The notes: generated by a model from the letters alone, not told the origin. 64,000 bases of DNA from an uncultured Cytophagales bacterium (GCA_913057175.1 CAJXNP010000009.1:186001-250000); one strand, 5' to 3'. Positions 9,082 to 18,942 are shown, counted from the first letter of the stretch. Program-made: numbers and translations.

Positions 9082-9142
9082 TTTAATGATTGTGTCCTCA
9101 TTCAATTTGATTCATTTCTTACAATGGCTAATTAAACGACTT

Positions 9143-10420
9143 TCAAAATGGCCTGCTGGAGCCAAATCCGGTAATGAAATTGAGAAGGGCGATCAGGTTT
9201 CCGTCACTTCCAAAATTGCCATCGAAATTCCTGCCGATACTCATCGTAACATTATTGTTTCTGCCAACCCGATAATCCAGGTTTAACGCTAGTTTATGGG
9301 TATTGTCAATTTCCTCATTGTTTAGTAGTGACCTGTAAAGCCCCTCTGCTGAGATAGAAAATTTGTCCGTAGAGCTCAGGATCAAACGGGCTCCAATATC
9401 AAATCTCAGGTTATCGTTTATTACGGTCATGGATTCAAATTCATAGGATTCATCTGGAGAAAATAAAAGCCTGGTAGTTGCCAGTAAGGTAAACATAAGG
9501 TTACTTGTCTTCGATTTCCAAACATTTCCTCCGGTCAGCCAGAATCCATATTTGCTTACATTTCCATCTTCGAATTGTTGTTCGGGAAAATCCCAACCCA
9601 AGCCGGCCGAAAAGTCGAGCTTAAAACCGGTCCGTTGAAATTTGATCCTTCCGGCGATATCATTCAATAGTTTCAGCTCTTCTTTGTTTTTCTCCTCCAA
9701 TGTCTCCAGAACTTCATTTCGGATAATGTTTTCCAGCTCGGTAATGTACTTTTGCTTTAACCGGATTTGTTCGATTAAACCGGCTTTTTCATTGTCACTC
9801 AGGCCAGATGAATTTTGCAATGAATCAATTAATGCCTGCATTTCTTTCTGTTCGTTTTGGCAATTCGCAGAATTTTCAATGGCTATTTTCACATGTGATT
9901 CGTAATCATTAAGCACCGTTTTCATGGCATTCAAGATGCTATCCTTGGTCTCCTTCAGATTATTGTATTCTTCATCAATCCTTCCCCTGCAGAGTGAGAG
10001 CTTTAGCCCAAGACCTAATTGGGTAATACTGACAGAGTTTTCGTTTTCGAATGTATTGGTTGCCACTGAAACGGATGAATTTTGCACAATGGAATTCCAT
10101 AAAGAGGGACTCTTGAAATCCTCATAGGTAATACCGCTGCCACCGAATACCCATCCGGGTGTAAAATCAAGCGAATAGGAGGTTGGAAAAGCCTGGAAAT
10201 TGTCGGATGAGTTTCGAATGGACATAAAGATGTCGGTAGGATTTGTCGGTTCCTCGATACTTGTAGGCTCTATGCCTAATATTGTGAATGCAGGTGAATT
10301 GGGCGCGGTGAGCATGTCGAGGTTTATCGTTGAATCTGCCTGCGAAAAAGCCTTTAGGTTAACAAACAAAAGTAATACAAATGAGAAGGAAGCTAATTTT
10401 AAAAGGGTCTTAAAATTCAT
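9143..10420 (-). CDS. Exported hypothetical envelope protein with coiled coil and C-terminal strands
   Basis: With ATG at 10420 the protein has 425 residues: a signal peptide ending AFSQ, a region of short strands, a heptad-like charged coiled coil (about 160-255, from LKETKDSILNAMK to EEKNKEELKLLND), then amphipathic strands with repeated FxLDFSAGLGWDF-type patterns and a terminal aromatic residue (SSRPF). I read this as an outer-membrane barrel with a coiled-coil insertion; no named family is recognised. Its ATG overlaps the TGA of the next upstream gene by one base (TGATG), which indicates translational coupling. Confidence 0.65.
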   Translation of the reverse strand: MNFKTLLKLASFSFVLLLFVNLKAFSQADSTINLDMLTAPNSPAFTILGIEPTSIEEPTNPTDIFMSIRNSSDNFQAFPTSYSLDFTPGWVFGGSGITYEDFKSPSLWNSIVQNSSVSVATNTFENENSVSITQLGLGLKLSLCRGRIDEEYNNLKETKDSILNAMKTVLNDYESHVKIAIENSANCQNEQKEMQALIDSLQNSSGLSDNEKAGLIEQIRLKQKYITELENIIRNEVLETLEEKNKEELKLLNDIAGRIKFQRTGFKLDFSAGLGWDFPEQQFEDGNVSKYGFWLTGGNVWKSKTSNLMFTLLATTRLLFSPDESYEFESMTVINDNLRFDIGARLILSSTDKFSISAEGLYRSLLNNEEIDNTHKLALNLDYRVGRNNNVTMSIGRNFDGNFGSDGNLIALLNFITGFGSSRPF

Positions 10421-10782
10421 CACAAAAAGAGAATTTTGGTGGTATAAAATACGACATCCCCGTCATTCTGAACCTTGTATTTCAGTTTAGGGAATCGCAT
10501 GACACGCGCTCCTCCCTTCAGTTTAAAGTCATAACTGGTGTAATTGGTGTCTGGCTGGATGTCATAAACGATTGTATTACAGACCAATTCTTTGTACTGC
10601 AAGTCGGCATTTTTACCAACTTCCAATTCTTCAATGGAGTTTTCCAGATCATTGCCTATCCGTTGGCCGTTGACCAATATGTTAGTAACTGCGATCTGAC
10701 CGTATCCGATCTCGATCGATAGTAAAATTGGACTTTCGGAATTCGTGATGTGGTAAATATCGGATTGGGTAAATTGTTTCAT
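10420..10782 (-). CDS. Hypothetical protein coupled to the coiled-coil envelope protein
   Basis: A 120-residue protein without a signal peptide or membrane segment, rich in beta-type residues (SIEIGYGQIAVTNILVNG, NTIVYDIQPDTNYTSYDF). I do not recognise the family. Its stop codon overlaps the start of the 425-residue envelope protein, so the two are expected to be made together. The short cytosolic form next to an exported partner is odd. Confidence 0.6.
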   Translation of the reverse strand: MKQFTQSDIYHITNSESPILLSIEIGYGQIAVTNILVNGQRIGNDLENSIEELEVGKNADLQYKELVCNTIVYDIQPDTNYTSYDFKLKGGARVMRFPKLKYKVQNDGDVVFYTTKILFL

Positions 10783-10927
10783 GGTATGGGTTGCAAATGA
10801 TTATCATAATTTATGAAGAAAAGTTGATTATGTAACCCATGAAATAGTACCTCAGGTAAATCAAGCCGAAAAACAATCTGGTAAGCATTGCCTCAAAACG
10901 CCTTTATTTATAAAAGGATATAAATAA

Positions 10928-11530
10928 CTATTTTTGTTTATACCTCACACCAGCCTTTACTTCAAAATCCAGATCATTTTCTCTCGGTGGAATCGGACAG
11001 GAATATTTATGATTATAGGCGCAATAGGGATTGTAAGCCTTGTTGAAATCTATTACAATTTCATCGCTTTCCGGGATTTTTAGATCCATAAATCTTCCGC
11101 CACCATACGTTTCAAGTGCATTGGTCTGGTCGGTAAATGGCAGAAATAAATAGTCCTTGTATTCTTCCATTTCCCTTAGGCGATGGCTTTGGTAAACATT
11201 TAATCTATATTCATTCCCTTCAAAATTGAAAGTTGCGATGCCATAGAGTTCATAAGTCGGTAATCGGTCAGTCGTTGTTTTCATTTGAAAGGGGATGGGA
11301 TTGACGGCTCTCTCAAATTTTGCAACCACCTTGTATTTTTCATCAATCGGATAGAAATCCAATCCTTTAAAGCTTTTGAGGTCTTTTTTGGTTAATGGTG
11401 ATTCCTCCGGATCGCGGTATTCTTCATTTAGTTCGTTTTGAAATTCGTGAATGGTTTCCTGGTAATCCTGGGATATTGCGTCATCACAAAAAATCAGGAT
11501 AGTAAAAGTTATGATAAAAATTGTTTTCAT
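10928..11530 (-). CDS. Exported DUF1684 protein
   Basis: The 200 residues start with a signal peptide (to about DAIS) and show the DUF1684 pattern: FKGLDFYPIDEKYKVVAKFER, a central strand block, LFLPFTDQTNALETYGGGRFMDL (about 130-151) and the conserved DFNKAYNPYCAYN with the cysteine pair near CPIPPREN. The function of the family is unknown; it is frequent in Bacteroidota. It is transcribed divergently from rtcB. Confidence 0.85.
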   Translation of the reverse strand: MKTIFIITFTILIFCDDAISQDYQETIHEFQNELNEEYRDPEESPLTKKDLKSFKGLDFYPIDEKYKVVAKFERAVNPIPFQMKTTTDRLPTYELYGIATFNFEGNEYRLNVYQSHRLREMEEYKDYLFLPFTDQTNALETYGGGRFMDLKIPESDEIVIDFNKAYNPYCAYNHKYSCPIPPRENDLDFEVKAGVRYKQK

Positions 11531-11631
11531 TATTCAAATTTTTGTTAAAAATAGATAGGGTAATGAAAAATAAAAAAGGAAGGGTTAAATGATTTAACTT
11601 CGTTTGCACACTTTTCGTATGCTGAAAAAAT

Positions 11632-13038
11632 ATGAGCAAAAATAAACTAAGAGGAAAAGACCTGAAACGCATCGGATACCATTCCAACCGGGCGAAGGGA
11701 ATTGGGATCGAGGTCATGTCGAAACACTACAAGCATTCATCCAGAGACGAAATGTTAAAGGTATTGACCGACATCAAAGCAAATCCGGATGAATTCCTGG
11801 ATGATACGGTTTTGGGAGTGATTGCTGCGCAGTTTGTCAGGAAAGATATTTTAAAGCCTAAGGAAGAAATTGAGCTGTTACGGGAATCCAATGATTTTAA
11901 AGTCTACGGAAGGAAGCTGATAGACAGCAGCGCTTACCAGCAAATGGAATTGGCGATGCGGTTGCCTGTTGCGGTGAAAGGAGCGCTAATGCCGGATGCT
12001 CACCACGGTTATGGTTTGCCAATAGGTGGTGTATTGGCCGCTAAAAATGCGGTGATTCCTTATGGTGTTGGTGTGGATATTGGCTGCAGGATGAGCCTGA
12101 GCATTTTTGATGAAGGAAATGACTACCTGAAAAAGAATAATTACCAGGTGAAGTTGGCCCTAAAGGAACGAACCAACTTTGGCGCCGGCGGTCAGCTCGA
12201 TTTGAAACAGGAGCATGAAGTATTGGATCGAAAGGAGTTCGATGAATCTCCATTCCTGAAAAAGCTGCATGGCAAGGCCGTAAGGCAATTAGGAACTTCC
12301 GGCTCCGGGAACCACTTTGTTGAGTTCGGAACGGTAGAGTTGTTTGATGGCAATAAACTTGGGCTGGATCCAGGAGAATACCTGGGATTGCTTTCTCATT
12401 CAGGGTCGAGAGGATTAGGTGCAGCCATTGCCAAGTACTATACAGACCTGGCAAAAGAAAAGTGTTACTTGCCTTCACAAGCAAAGCATCTGTCCTGGTT
12501 GGACCTGGATTCAGAAGAAGGCATTGAGTACTGGATTGCAATGAATCTGGCGGGTGATTACGCCAAAGCGTGTCATGATCAGATCCATTATCATTTGAGC
12601 AAGTTTTTAGGGATATCTCCGGTACTGAACATAGAAAACCACCATAATTTTGCATGGAAAATGAAAGATTCAGAGGGAGAGGAATTGATTGTCCATCGAA
12701 AGGGAGCCACACCGGCCGCTAAAGGTGAATTGGGAATCATTCCGGGTTCGATGGCTTCGGCTGGATACATTGTTAGAGGTAAAGGCGATGTCAATTCATT
12801 GTTAAGCGCTTCGCACGGAGCCGGACGTAAAATGTCCAGAAGAAAAGCCAAGGAAAGCTACACCGGCAGTGAAATGAAAAAGTACCTGAGCCAGTATGGA
12901 GTGACCTTAATTGGTGGCGGTATTGATGAAGCCCCAGTTGCCTACAAAGACCTGGAAGAAGTGATGCGATACCAGGAAAGTTTGGTGGATGCTATTGGAA
13001 AATTTACACCAAAGATCGTGAGGATGGATAAGGGGTGA
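11632..13038 (+). CDS. rtcB: RtcB family RNA-splicing ligase
   Basis: A 468-residue protein with the RtcB fold: PDAHHGYGLPIGGVLA (121-136), GVDIGCRM with the metal cysteine C152, LGTSGSGNHFVE, LSHSGSRGLG, ENHHNFAW, RKGATPAAKGELGIIPGSM, and SASHGAGRKMSR with H395, the likely histidine guanylylated by GTP. RtcB joins RNA 2',3'-cyclic phosphate or 3'-phosphate ends to 5'-OH ends and works in RNA repair. All the main motifs are present. No rtcA, archease or RtcR regulator is next to it, so it seems to be a stand-alone repair gene. A repeat-rich gap follows. Confidence 0.93.
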   Translation: MSKNKLRGKDLKRIGYHSNRAKGIGIEVMSKHYKHSSRDEMLKVLTDIKANPDEFLDDTVLGVIAAQFVRKDILKPKEEIELLRESNDFKVYGRKLIDSSAYQQMELAMRLPVAVKGALMPDAHHGYGLPIGGVLAAKNAVIPYGVGVDIGCRMSLSIFDEGNDYLKKNNYQVKLALKERTNFGAGGQLDLKQEHEVLDRKEFDESPFLKKLHGKAVRQLGTSGSGNHFVEFGTVELFDGNKLGLDPGEYLGLLSHSGSRGLGAAIAKYYTDLAKEKCYLPSQAKHLSWLDLDSEEGIEYWIAMNLAGDYAKACHDQIHYHLSKFLGISPVLNIENHHNFAWKMKDSEGEELIVHRKGATPAAKGELGIIPGSMASAGYIVRGKGDVNSLLSASHGAGRKMSRRKAKESYTGSEMKKYLSQYGVTLIGGGIDEAPVAYKDLEEVMRYQESLVDAIGKFTPKIVRMDKG

Positions 13039-13383
13039 TGGCTATTTGGTGATTGAGTGAATTTGTGATTGAGTGATTTTTTGATTTCTGAGAGCAGAGA
13101 GTTCAAGGTTCTGTCTTCGTCCAACCACTGGCATGAGCAAGGGAAAGTGCGAGTTGGTCGGGCGAGTAGAATTGTTAATATGAACTAGGAAAAGGAACAA
13201 GGAATTAGGAGTAGAAAACTAAAAGCTCAAAGTTGAATGCCCGAACTCGAAAACTGTTACCAGAAACAAGAATCCAGTAACCAACAATCCAATTTAATTA
13301 ACCTGATAGCTCACTAACTCAATAACCAATTGACTTAATGACCATTTAACCATAATTTAGAATCAGGATTTATTCTTTCAACT
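13039..13383. repeat. Repeat-rich intergenic element with imperfect inverted arms
   Basis: This 345-base gap holds no gene. Its left edge (13048-13078) is a GTGATTGAGTGA-type stretch, and its right edge (13313-13343) is an imperfect reverse complement of it (about 23 of 31 positions by eye). The middle contains low-complexity phrases such as CCAGTAACCAACAATCCA. The left arm belongs to the same repeat family as 6454-6517 and 16385-16425. Confidence 0.6.
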
Positions 13384-15144
13384 ATGAAGACTTGTGGAGA
13401 TCAATTTTTTATCATTTTACTTTTCTGCTTTGCATCATTGACTGCTTGGTCGCAAACTCGACAGCCCGCTTATGAAATGAACGAAAGACTTGGTCGGGGA
13501 ATTAATATGGGTAATAGCTTCGAAGCTCCGACCGAAATAGAATGGGGAAATCCCTGGAAACCGGAGTATTTCAGGGTCATTGCGGAATTAGGGTTTGATC
13601 ATGTGCGTCTTCCGGTAAGATGGGAAACAGCTGCCCGTAGCATGTCTGATGCTCCCTATACCATCAATCCCGATTTCATGGAGCGTATTCAGGAGGTTGT
13701 GGACACAGCGCTCAAATACAAATTGCACATCATTGTCAACATGCACCACCATGACTCACTTTATGAAAACCCGGAAGAGGAGAAAGCCAGGTTTTTATCA
13801 CAATGGAGTCAGATAGCCCAACATTTCCAGGATTACCCGGATAGCCTGCTATTTGAAGTGCTCAACGAACCGCATGGGAATTTATCCCCTGAATTGTGGA
13901 ATGAATATTTTACTGAGGGGCTGGCTGAAATCAGGGAAACCAATCCGACAAGGGTGGTGCTGATGGGCGTCGCTGAATATGGCGGTTTGGGCGGAATTGT
14001 CCACCTGGAACTTCCGGCTGACGATTACATTATTCTCTCGCCTCATTACTATAATCCATTCAATTTTACCCACCAGGGTGCTGATTGGGTGGGAGAGCAG
14101 TCTGAGGCATGGTTGGGAACGGAATGGCTGGATACGGAAGCGGACAGGGAGACAGTCGAAAATGAATTTCGATATGCGCTTCAGTTTTCAGAAGAGCAAC
14201 ATATTCCCATCCATGTCGGTGAATTTGGCACTTTCAGCGAGGCTGATATTGATTCAAGGGAGCGTTGGACGACCTTCCTGGCAAGGTGGTTTGAAGAACA
14301 AGACTTTAGCTGGGCATATTGGGAATTTAGTGCCGGGTTTGGCATCTACGATCCTGTTACGGAAGACTATAACGATCCGTTGGTGGATGCCCTATTGCAC
14401 AATGAAATGCCTGAACCTGTTCCGATTTATGCAACACCGGTTTATACAAGCGATTTTACAAGTGGAACAGACGGCTGGCTTATCCAAACACAGGGCACAG
14501 CATCGGGTAGCCTTGCTGGGCAAAATGGAAATTTGACCGTAACCATTGACAATGCAGGGTCAGAAGCCTGGCATATTCAATTGGTTAAAAACAATATCTT
14601 GTTTGAAAATGGAAAAACATATCGCATCAGTTTCAATGCTAGTGCAAGCGAGAACAAAAGCGCTACCTTCTACACAGGAAAAGCAACCGATCCGTGGAAT
14701 GCCTACAGTGGGTACAATGGCATTAGCCTGGTATCGGAGCTAAATGAATTTGTTTTTTCTTTTGAAATGTCCAGCCCGACAGATCCTATTGCAAGACTGG
14801 TATTTGATCTTGGTACGACTGTTTCGGATGTTGTGATCACTGACGTAAAAGTAGAAGAGCTTAGTTTTGTGCCACCACATATACCGGTAACTTCAGTTGA
14901 TGAACTATTGCCTGACAATGAGGTTGATTTCTTTCCGAATCCGATAAATTCCGTATTGTATTTAAAGAGACGTTCAGTTTATGATCGAATAGAAATTGCA
15001 GATCTTAACGGACGTATCATAAGCGAATATATCCTCAATAAAAACACCACTTCGATCAATTTAAATGGATTGCCTGAAGGTATCTATTTGCTACGTTTAT
15101 CAATTGATAATCAAACTGTTATGCATAAGTTGATAAAGGAATAA
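13384..15144 (+). CDS. GH5 endoglucanase/mannanase with CBM-like module and T9SS sorting domain
   Basis: The 586 residues run: signal peptide (to about AWSQ, 24), GH5 barrel (about 30-345), a beta-sandwich carbohydrate-binding-like module (about 352-495, similar to CBM4/9-type folds) and a type A T9SS C-terminal signal (about 515-586, with the FFPNPINSVLYL and LPEGIYLLRL motifs). The GH5 signatures are RLPVRWE, NMHHHD, VLNEPHG with acid/base E162 and VGEFGTF with nucleophile E280. It should be exported through the outer membrane and kept at or shed from the surface, cutting beta-1,4-glucan or mannan. The GH26 gene downstream favours mannan, but this is inference. Confidence 0.9.
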   Translation: MKTCGDQFFIILLFCFASLTAWSQTRQPAYEMNERLGRGINMGNSFEAPTEIEWGNPWKPEYFRVIAELGFDHVRLPVRWETAARSMSDAPYTINPDFMERIQEVVDTALKYKLHIIVNMHHHDSLYENPEEEKARFLSQWSQIAQHFQDYPDSLLFEVLNEPHGNLSPELWNEYFTEGLAEIRETNPTRVVLMGVAEYGGLGGIVHLELPADDYIILSPHYYNPFNFTHQGADWVGEQSEAWLGTEWLDTEADRETVENEFRYALQFSEEQHIPIHVGEFGTFSEADIDSRERWTTFLARWFEEQDFSWAYWEFSAGFGIYDPVTEDYNDPLVDALLHNEMPEPVPIYATPVYTSDFTSGTDGWLIQTQGTASGSLAGQNGNLTVTIDNAGSEAWHIQLVKNNILFENGKTYRISFNASASENKSATFYTGKATDPWNAYSGYNGISLVSELNEFVFSFEMSSPTDPIARLVFDLGTTVSDVVITDVKVEELSFVPPHIPVTSVDELLPDNEVDFFPNPINSVLYLKRRSVYDRIEIADLNGRIISEYILNKNTTSINLNGLPEGIYLLRLSIDNQTVMHKLIKE

Positions 15145-15325
15145 TTCTTATTTCGAAAATGAGGAAAAGTGATGAAGGAGGGATGAGGAATTAGATAGGT
15201 CACAAATTACTCAGGCGTTTGTCCTCCCCAAAAATAATTGAATTCCTTTGGCGATGTAGCTCAAAATGGCTAAAATCAAAGTGCCTTTCCAAAACACTAC
15301 TCCCGATTATCCAATTTAATCTATC

Positions 15326-16384
15326 ATGAGAATTTTTTATTTCAATTTAGGAGTCATTTTGTTTTTGACTTGTATGGTTTCCTGCACGCCCAAGTCAGGT
15401 TCAGAAGGCTTGACAACGCTAGTGAAAAGAAATTATGATTCACTCCTGGAAACCCGCAATGTCCCACCTATTGAGCGAAAGCTGACCTCTCCTGATCCGA
15501 CTAAAGAAGCTGTAGCGCTCTATCGATATTTGCTGGATATTTATGGAAAACGAACTTTATCCGGACAAATGTGGGCGCCTTGGGGTGTCGATGAATTAAA
15601 CTATTTACAGGAGAAAACAGGGAAACAGCCTGCGCTTCGGGGAATTGACTTTATTCATCAAAGGGACAATCAGATGGAAGTTCAAAATGCAATCGACTGG
15701 TGGCAAAGTGGTGGTATTCCCACGATTATGTGGCACTGGGGAGGACCGGGAATAGGAGAGGGCTATGAAAATAGTAAAAGGCATGTTGATATCGATCAAT
15801 GTTTTGTTGAAGGGACTGATGAGCACCATGATTTTTGGATGGAACTCGAAAGAAAGGCCGACTTACTTGAACAGCTGAAAGATGCGAACGTACCGATCCT
15901 TTGGCGTCCTTTGCATGAGCTGAATGGTCATTGGTTTTGGTATGGCAAAGAAGGACCCGATCGATTCAAAAAGATATGGATCACCATGTACAATTATTTT
16001 GTCTACGAAAGAGGATTGAACAACCTGATTTGGGTACTCTGTTATACAGGAAGTCCGGATAAAGAATGGTATCCGGGAGATGCATTTGTTGATATTGTAG
16101 CAGCCGATTCATATGACGGAGGTTCAGATCCTCATTCGGGAATGTACAACAGAGTGAAAAAAATTGTTGAGGATAATCACATGCCAATTGCTTATCATGA
16201 ATGTGGGGACATTCCTGATCCTGACGCGTGCTGGGACCAGGGTGTGATGTGGTCCTGGTGGATGACCTGGCACACCCAACATCTAACCGATATGAAGGTT
16301 ACTTATTTAAAAAGAGTATATGATCATGACCTGATCATTACAAAAGATGAATTGCCGGATATTGTGATGGAATATGGGGAATGA
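15326..16384 (+). CDS. GH26 lipoprotein, likely beta-mannanase
   Basis: A 352-residue protein with a lipoprotein signal (lipobox MVSC, Cys20) and one GH26 domain. Key motifs are GIPTIMWHWGGPG, ILWRPLHELNGHWFW with acid/base E198, and IAYHECGDI with nucleophile E292, and IVAADSYDG between them, all in the usual order. GH26 enzymes mainly cut beta-1,4-mannan; a few cut beta-1,3-xylan. It would sit on the outer membrane and act after the exported GH5 enzyme 180 bases upstream. No SusC/SusD pair is adjacent. A hairpin with a T-run follows the stop. Confidence 0.88.
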   Translation: MRIFYFNLGVILFLTCMVSCTPKSGSEGLTTLVKRNYDSLLETRNVPPIERKLTSPDPTKEAVALYRYLLDIYGKRTLSGQMWAPWGVDELNYLQEKTGKQPALRGIDFIHQRDNQMEVQNAIDWWQSGGIPTIMWHWGGPGIGEGYENSKRHVDIDQCFVEGTDEHHDFWMELERKADLLEQLKDANVPILWRPLHELNGHWFWYGKEGPDRFKKIWITMYNYFVYERGLNNLIWVLCYTGSPDKEWYPGDAFVDIVAADSYDGGSDPHSGMYNRVKKIVEDNHMPIAYHECGDIPDPDACWDQGVMWSWWMTWHTQHLTDMKVTYLKRVYDHDLIITKDELPDIVMEYGE

Positions 16385-16411
16385 TTATTTAGTGATTGAA
16401 TGATTTGATGA

Positions 16412-16446
16412 TCTGGCGATTTGCTTGTGCCAGAGATTTTTTACAA
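16412..16446 (+). terminator. Hairpin with T-run after GH26
   Basis: A 6-base stem (TCTGGC and GCCAGA) with an 11-base loop is followed by GATTTTTT, a plausible intrinsic terminator. It is embedded in the third stretch of the GTGATT repeat family (about 16385-16425), so the repeat may be supplying the transcript end. Confidence 0.55.
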
Positions 16447-16661
16447 CAGTAAAGTTTGATAACGAATAATGAGAATTGAACTTTACCTTTCATTCTGTTA
16501 TTTAATAGGTAAGATTTTTCAGAGAAAGGAAGTTATTTATTCATTATTTAATGAATGTATTTCTTTTTTACTTCACCGCAGGATTGAGTTTAGGTTACTT
16601 TTTTTCTCCGTTTTCAAAAAAGCATATTTTTAGGGTAAACTGGATGCCTTTACTCAGTACT

Positions 16662-18827
16662 ATGAAAAAATCATTCATCATTCTGTTTCTTTTCCTTGCT
16701 TTAGATTTACATGCCCAATTAGATTCTCTTCATAATATTCTAAATTCAAGTAACGGCACGAAGAGTGAGATTTATTTAGAATTGGCCTATTTTCATTTTG
16801 GAGACCATTCTGATTCTTCCTTGATATACCTTAATAAGGCGGTTAGTAATGCTGTGACTGAGGGGAATGAGAATGTCTATTGCGAGGCTATATTGGAAAA
16901 GGCTGAGGTTTTTGAAAAAATGGGTATTCCTGATAGCAGCACATTTTATCATGAGAAAGTCATCAAAGAAACTCATCAAAAGGATGCTTCTGATAAAGTA
17001 AAAGCCAGAATGTACTTTTCATCCGGAAATTACTTCAGTCAGAAGGATGAATATTTTATTGCCTTGCAATATCTTGATTCCTCTGCTATTTATGCTCTTC
17101 ATGACGAAGACTCCCTTTACTTTGCAGACGCATTGAACAAAAAAGGGGCTGTTAATGACCAAATGGGTCGAAGGTCCTTTGCCCTGGAGTTATATCTGCA
17201 GGCAATGGAAATTTATGAAAGATATGACGACGAGCAAATGTATGGGAAGAGCATCAATAACATTGCAGTTGTGTATAAGAAAAGCGGAGATTTCAAAAAT
17301 GCCTTACAGTTTTATGATAGATCCATTGAGTTGGCTAAAAAGCAAGGAGATGAAATAGCTTTGGCTATTTCAAAGGTAAACAGAGGACTGCTTCTAAAGG
17401 ATATGAAGAGGTTTAAAGAATCTTTTGCTGAATTGCATTTTTCCCTGCAAACATTTAAGGATGAACAATTCACTTATGGTATAGCCGCCTGCCTGCACAA
17501 CCTGGGAGAAGCGCACTTTGCAGCAGGAGATCTTGATTCTGCTGTCTATTATCTTGATCGTTCTCAGGAGCTTTCAAGGAGTTTTGAATATAATTCAGTA
17601 ATAATAAAAAACCTGATTGCGCTGGCCAAAGTCTGGAATAAAAAGGGAAATTATGACCTGTCAAGTACTTTAGCTAAGCAGGCTTATGACAACGCAAAGC
17701 TTAAACATGCTAATGAAGACTTGAGATTTGTGACGCAGATCCTTTCTGATAATTTTGAACAACAGGGAAAATACAGTCAGGCTCTGGCGTACTATAAAGA
17801 ATTTAAAAAGGTCGAAGACAGCATTTTTTCAAAGGAATCAAATGACAGGCTCAACTTATTAAGAACTGAATATGATCTGAAGCAAAAAGACATAGAAATT
17901 GATAAGCTGGAGGCTGAAAATTCTCTGCAAATCTCTCTTGCTCAAAATCGCAGGAAGACCAACGTCATCATGGCTGTCGGTATAGCCACATTAGTGGTAT
18001 TTATGGTGGTATTGTTTAATATGTATCGTAGTCAAAAACATTTATCGGAAAAACTTTTTAGTCAAAAAGCATTATTAGTTGACCAAAAGAATGAAATAGA
18101 ATCTGCACAAAACCAAATTGTTAAACAAAACGAAAGTCTGATCAATCTGAATAAAGAAAAAGACAAATTTTTGGCAATTGTTGCACACGATTTAAGAAGT
18201 CCGCTGAATCAGATCCGTGGAGTGTTGGGATTGATCAAGATGGAACAAAACCAGCAGGCAAAAGAACAGCTGATAGATATAGCTAATAAATCCTCTGAAG
18301 TGTTAAGCGAAAGAATTAACAATATTCTCAATGTTGAGGCCATTAATGCAGGCAAGATAAACCTGAAAATAAAGGATATTATGGTAACAGGTATACTTGA
18401 CTACCTGAACAAGCAAATCCATTTGGTAGCCAGTAAAAAGCAAATGAAGTTATTAGTAGAAACAGCTGAAAACCTGCGGTGTTTGGCTGATGAAAATTAT
18501 CTTATCCAGGTATTGGAAAATCTTTGTATGAATGCCATCAAATATTCTCCCAAGCAAACAGAAATTCTATTATCAGCAAAATCAGATGGTAAATCAGTCT
18601 TATTCACCATTAAAGACAATGGTCCCGGAATTTCCGATAATGAGCTTTCGCAAATATTTCTTCCCTATTCGACCACTTCCAATAAACCGACCGGAGATGA
18701 AACTTCAACGGGATTAGGGCTGGCGATTGTCAAGAAATACGTTGAAGCGATGGAAGGAGAGGTTTGGTGTGAAAGTAAACTAAACGAGGGAAGTATCTTT
18801 TATGTAAAGTTGCCTAAAGCAGCTTAA
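16662..18827 (+). CDS. TPR-sensor histidine kinase
   Basis: From the ATG at 16662 the protein has 721 residues and begins with a signal peptide ending LHAQ; the earlier in-frame ATG at 16551 adds an unlikely hydrophobic leader. About 400 residues of tetratricopeptide repeats (for example NNIAVVYKKSGDFKNALQFYDRS split over two helices) lie in the periplasm, followed by one membrane helix near residue 435, a coiled coil, the HisKA H-box AIVAHDLRSPLNQI with H509, and an HATPase domain (ENLCMNAIKYS, DNGPGIS, STGLGLAIVKKY). There is no receiver or DNA-binding domain and no adjacent response regulator, so the partner is elsewhere. The signal it senses is unknown. Confidence 0.88.
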   Translation: MKKSFIILFLFLALDLHAQLDSLHNILNSSNGTKSEIYLELAYFHFGDHSDSSLIYLNKAVSNAVTEGNENVYCEAILEKAEVFEKMGIPDSSTFYHEKVIKETHQKDASDKVKARMYFSSGNYFSQKDEYFIALQYLDSSAIYALHDEDSLYFADALNKKGAVNDQMGRRSFALELYLQAMEIYERYDDEQMYGKSINNIAVVYKKSGDFKNALQFYDRSIELAKKQGDEIALAISKVNRGLLLKDMKRFKESFAELHFSLQTFKDEQFTYGIAACLHNLGEAHFAAGDLDSAVYYLDRSQELSRSFEYNSVIIKNLIALAKVWNKKGNYDLSSTLAKQAYDNAKLKHANEDLRFVTQILSDNFEQQGKYSQALAYYKEFKKVEDSIFSKESNDRLNLLRTEYDLKQKDIEIDKLEAENSLQISLAQNRRKTNVIMAVGIATLVVFMVVLFNMYRSQKHLSEKLFSQKALLVDQKNEIESAQNQIVKQNESLINLNKEKDKFLAIVAHDLRSPLNQIRGVLGLIKMEQNQQAKEQLIDIANKSSEVLSERINNILNVEAINAGKINLKIKDIMVTGILDYLNKQIHLVASKKQMKLLVETAENLRCLADENYLIQVLENLCMNAIKYSPKQTEILLSAKSDGKSVLFTIKDNGPGISDNELSQIFLPYSTTSNKPTGDETSTGLGLAIVKKYVEAMEGEVWCESKLNEGSIFYVKLPKAA

Positions 18828-18942
18828 AGTCGCCATCATATCTTCCTGTTCTGGAACAATACCGATTCACTTATAATCCCTCATAGATGTTCACAAAAAT
18901 ACATTTCACTGGATTTTTTGTGTAATAGCGGCAATACTACAA

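Noticed and set aside
12041-12712. A 223-codon open frame on the minus strand inside rtcB
   Set aside because: It is entirely within a well-supported gene and has no family features; a reverse-frame shadow.
11632-13038. Complete rtcBA RNA-repair operon
   Set aside because: rtcA, archease and the RtcR regulator are absent next to rtcB.
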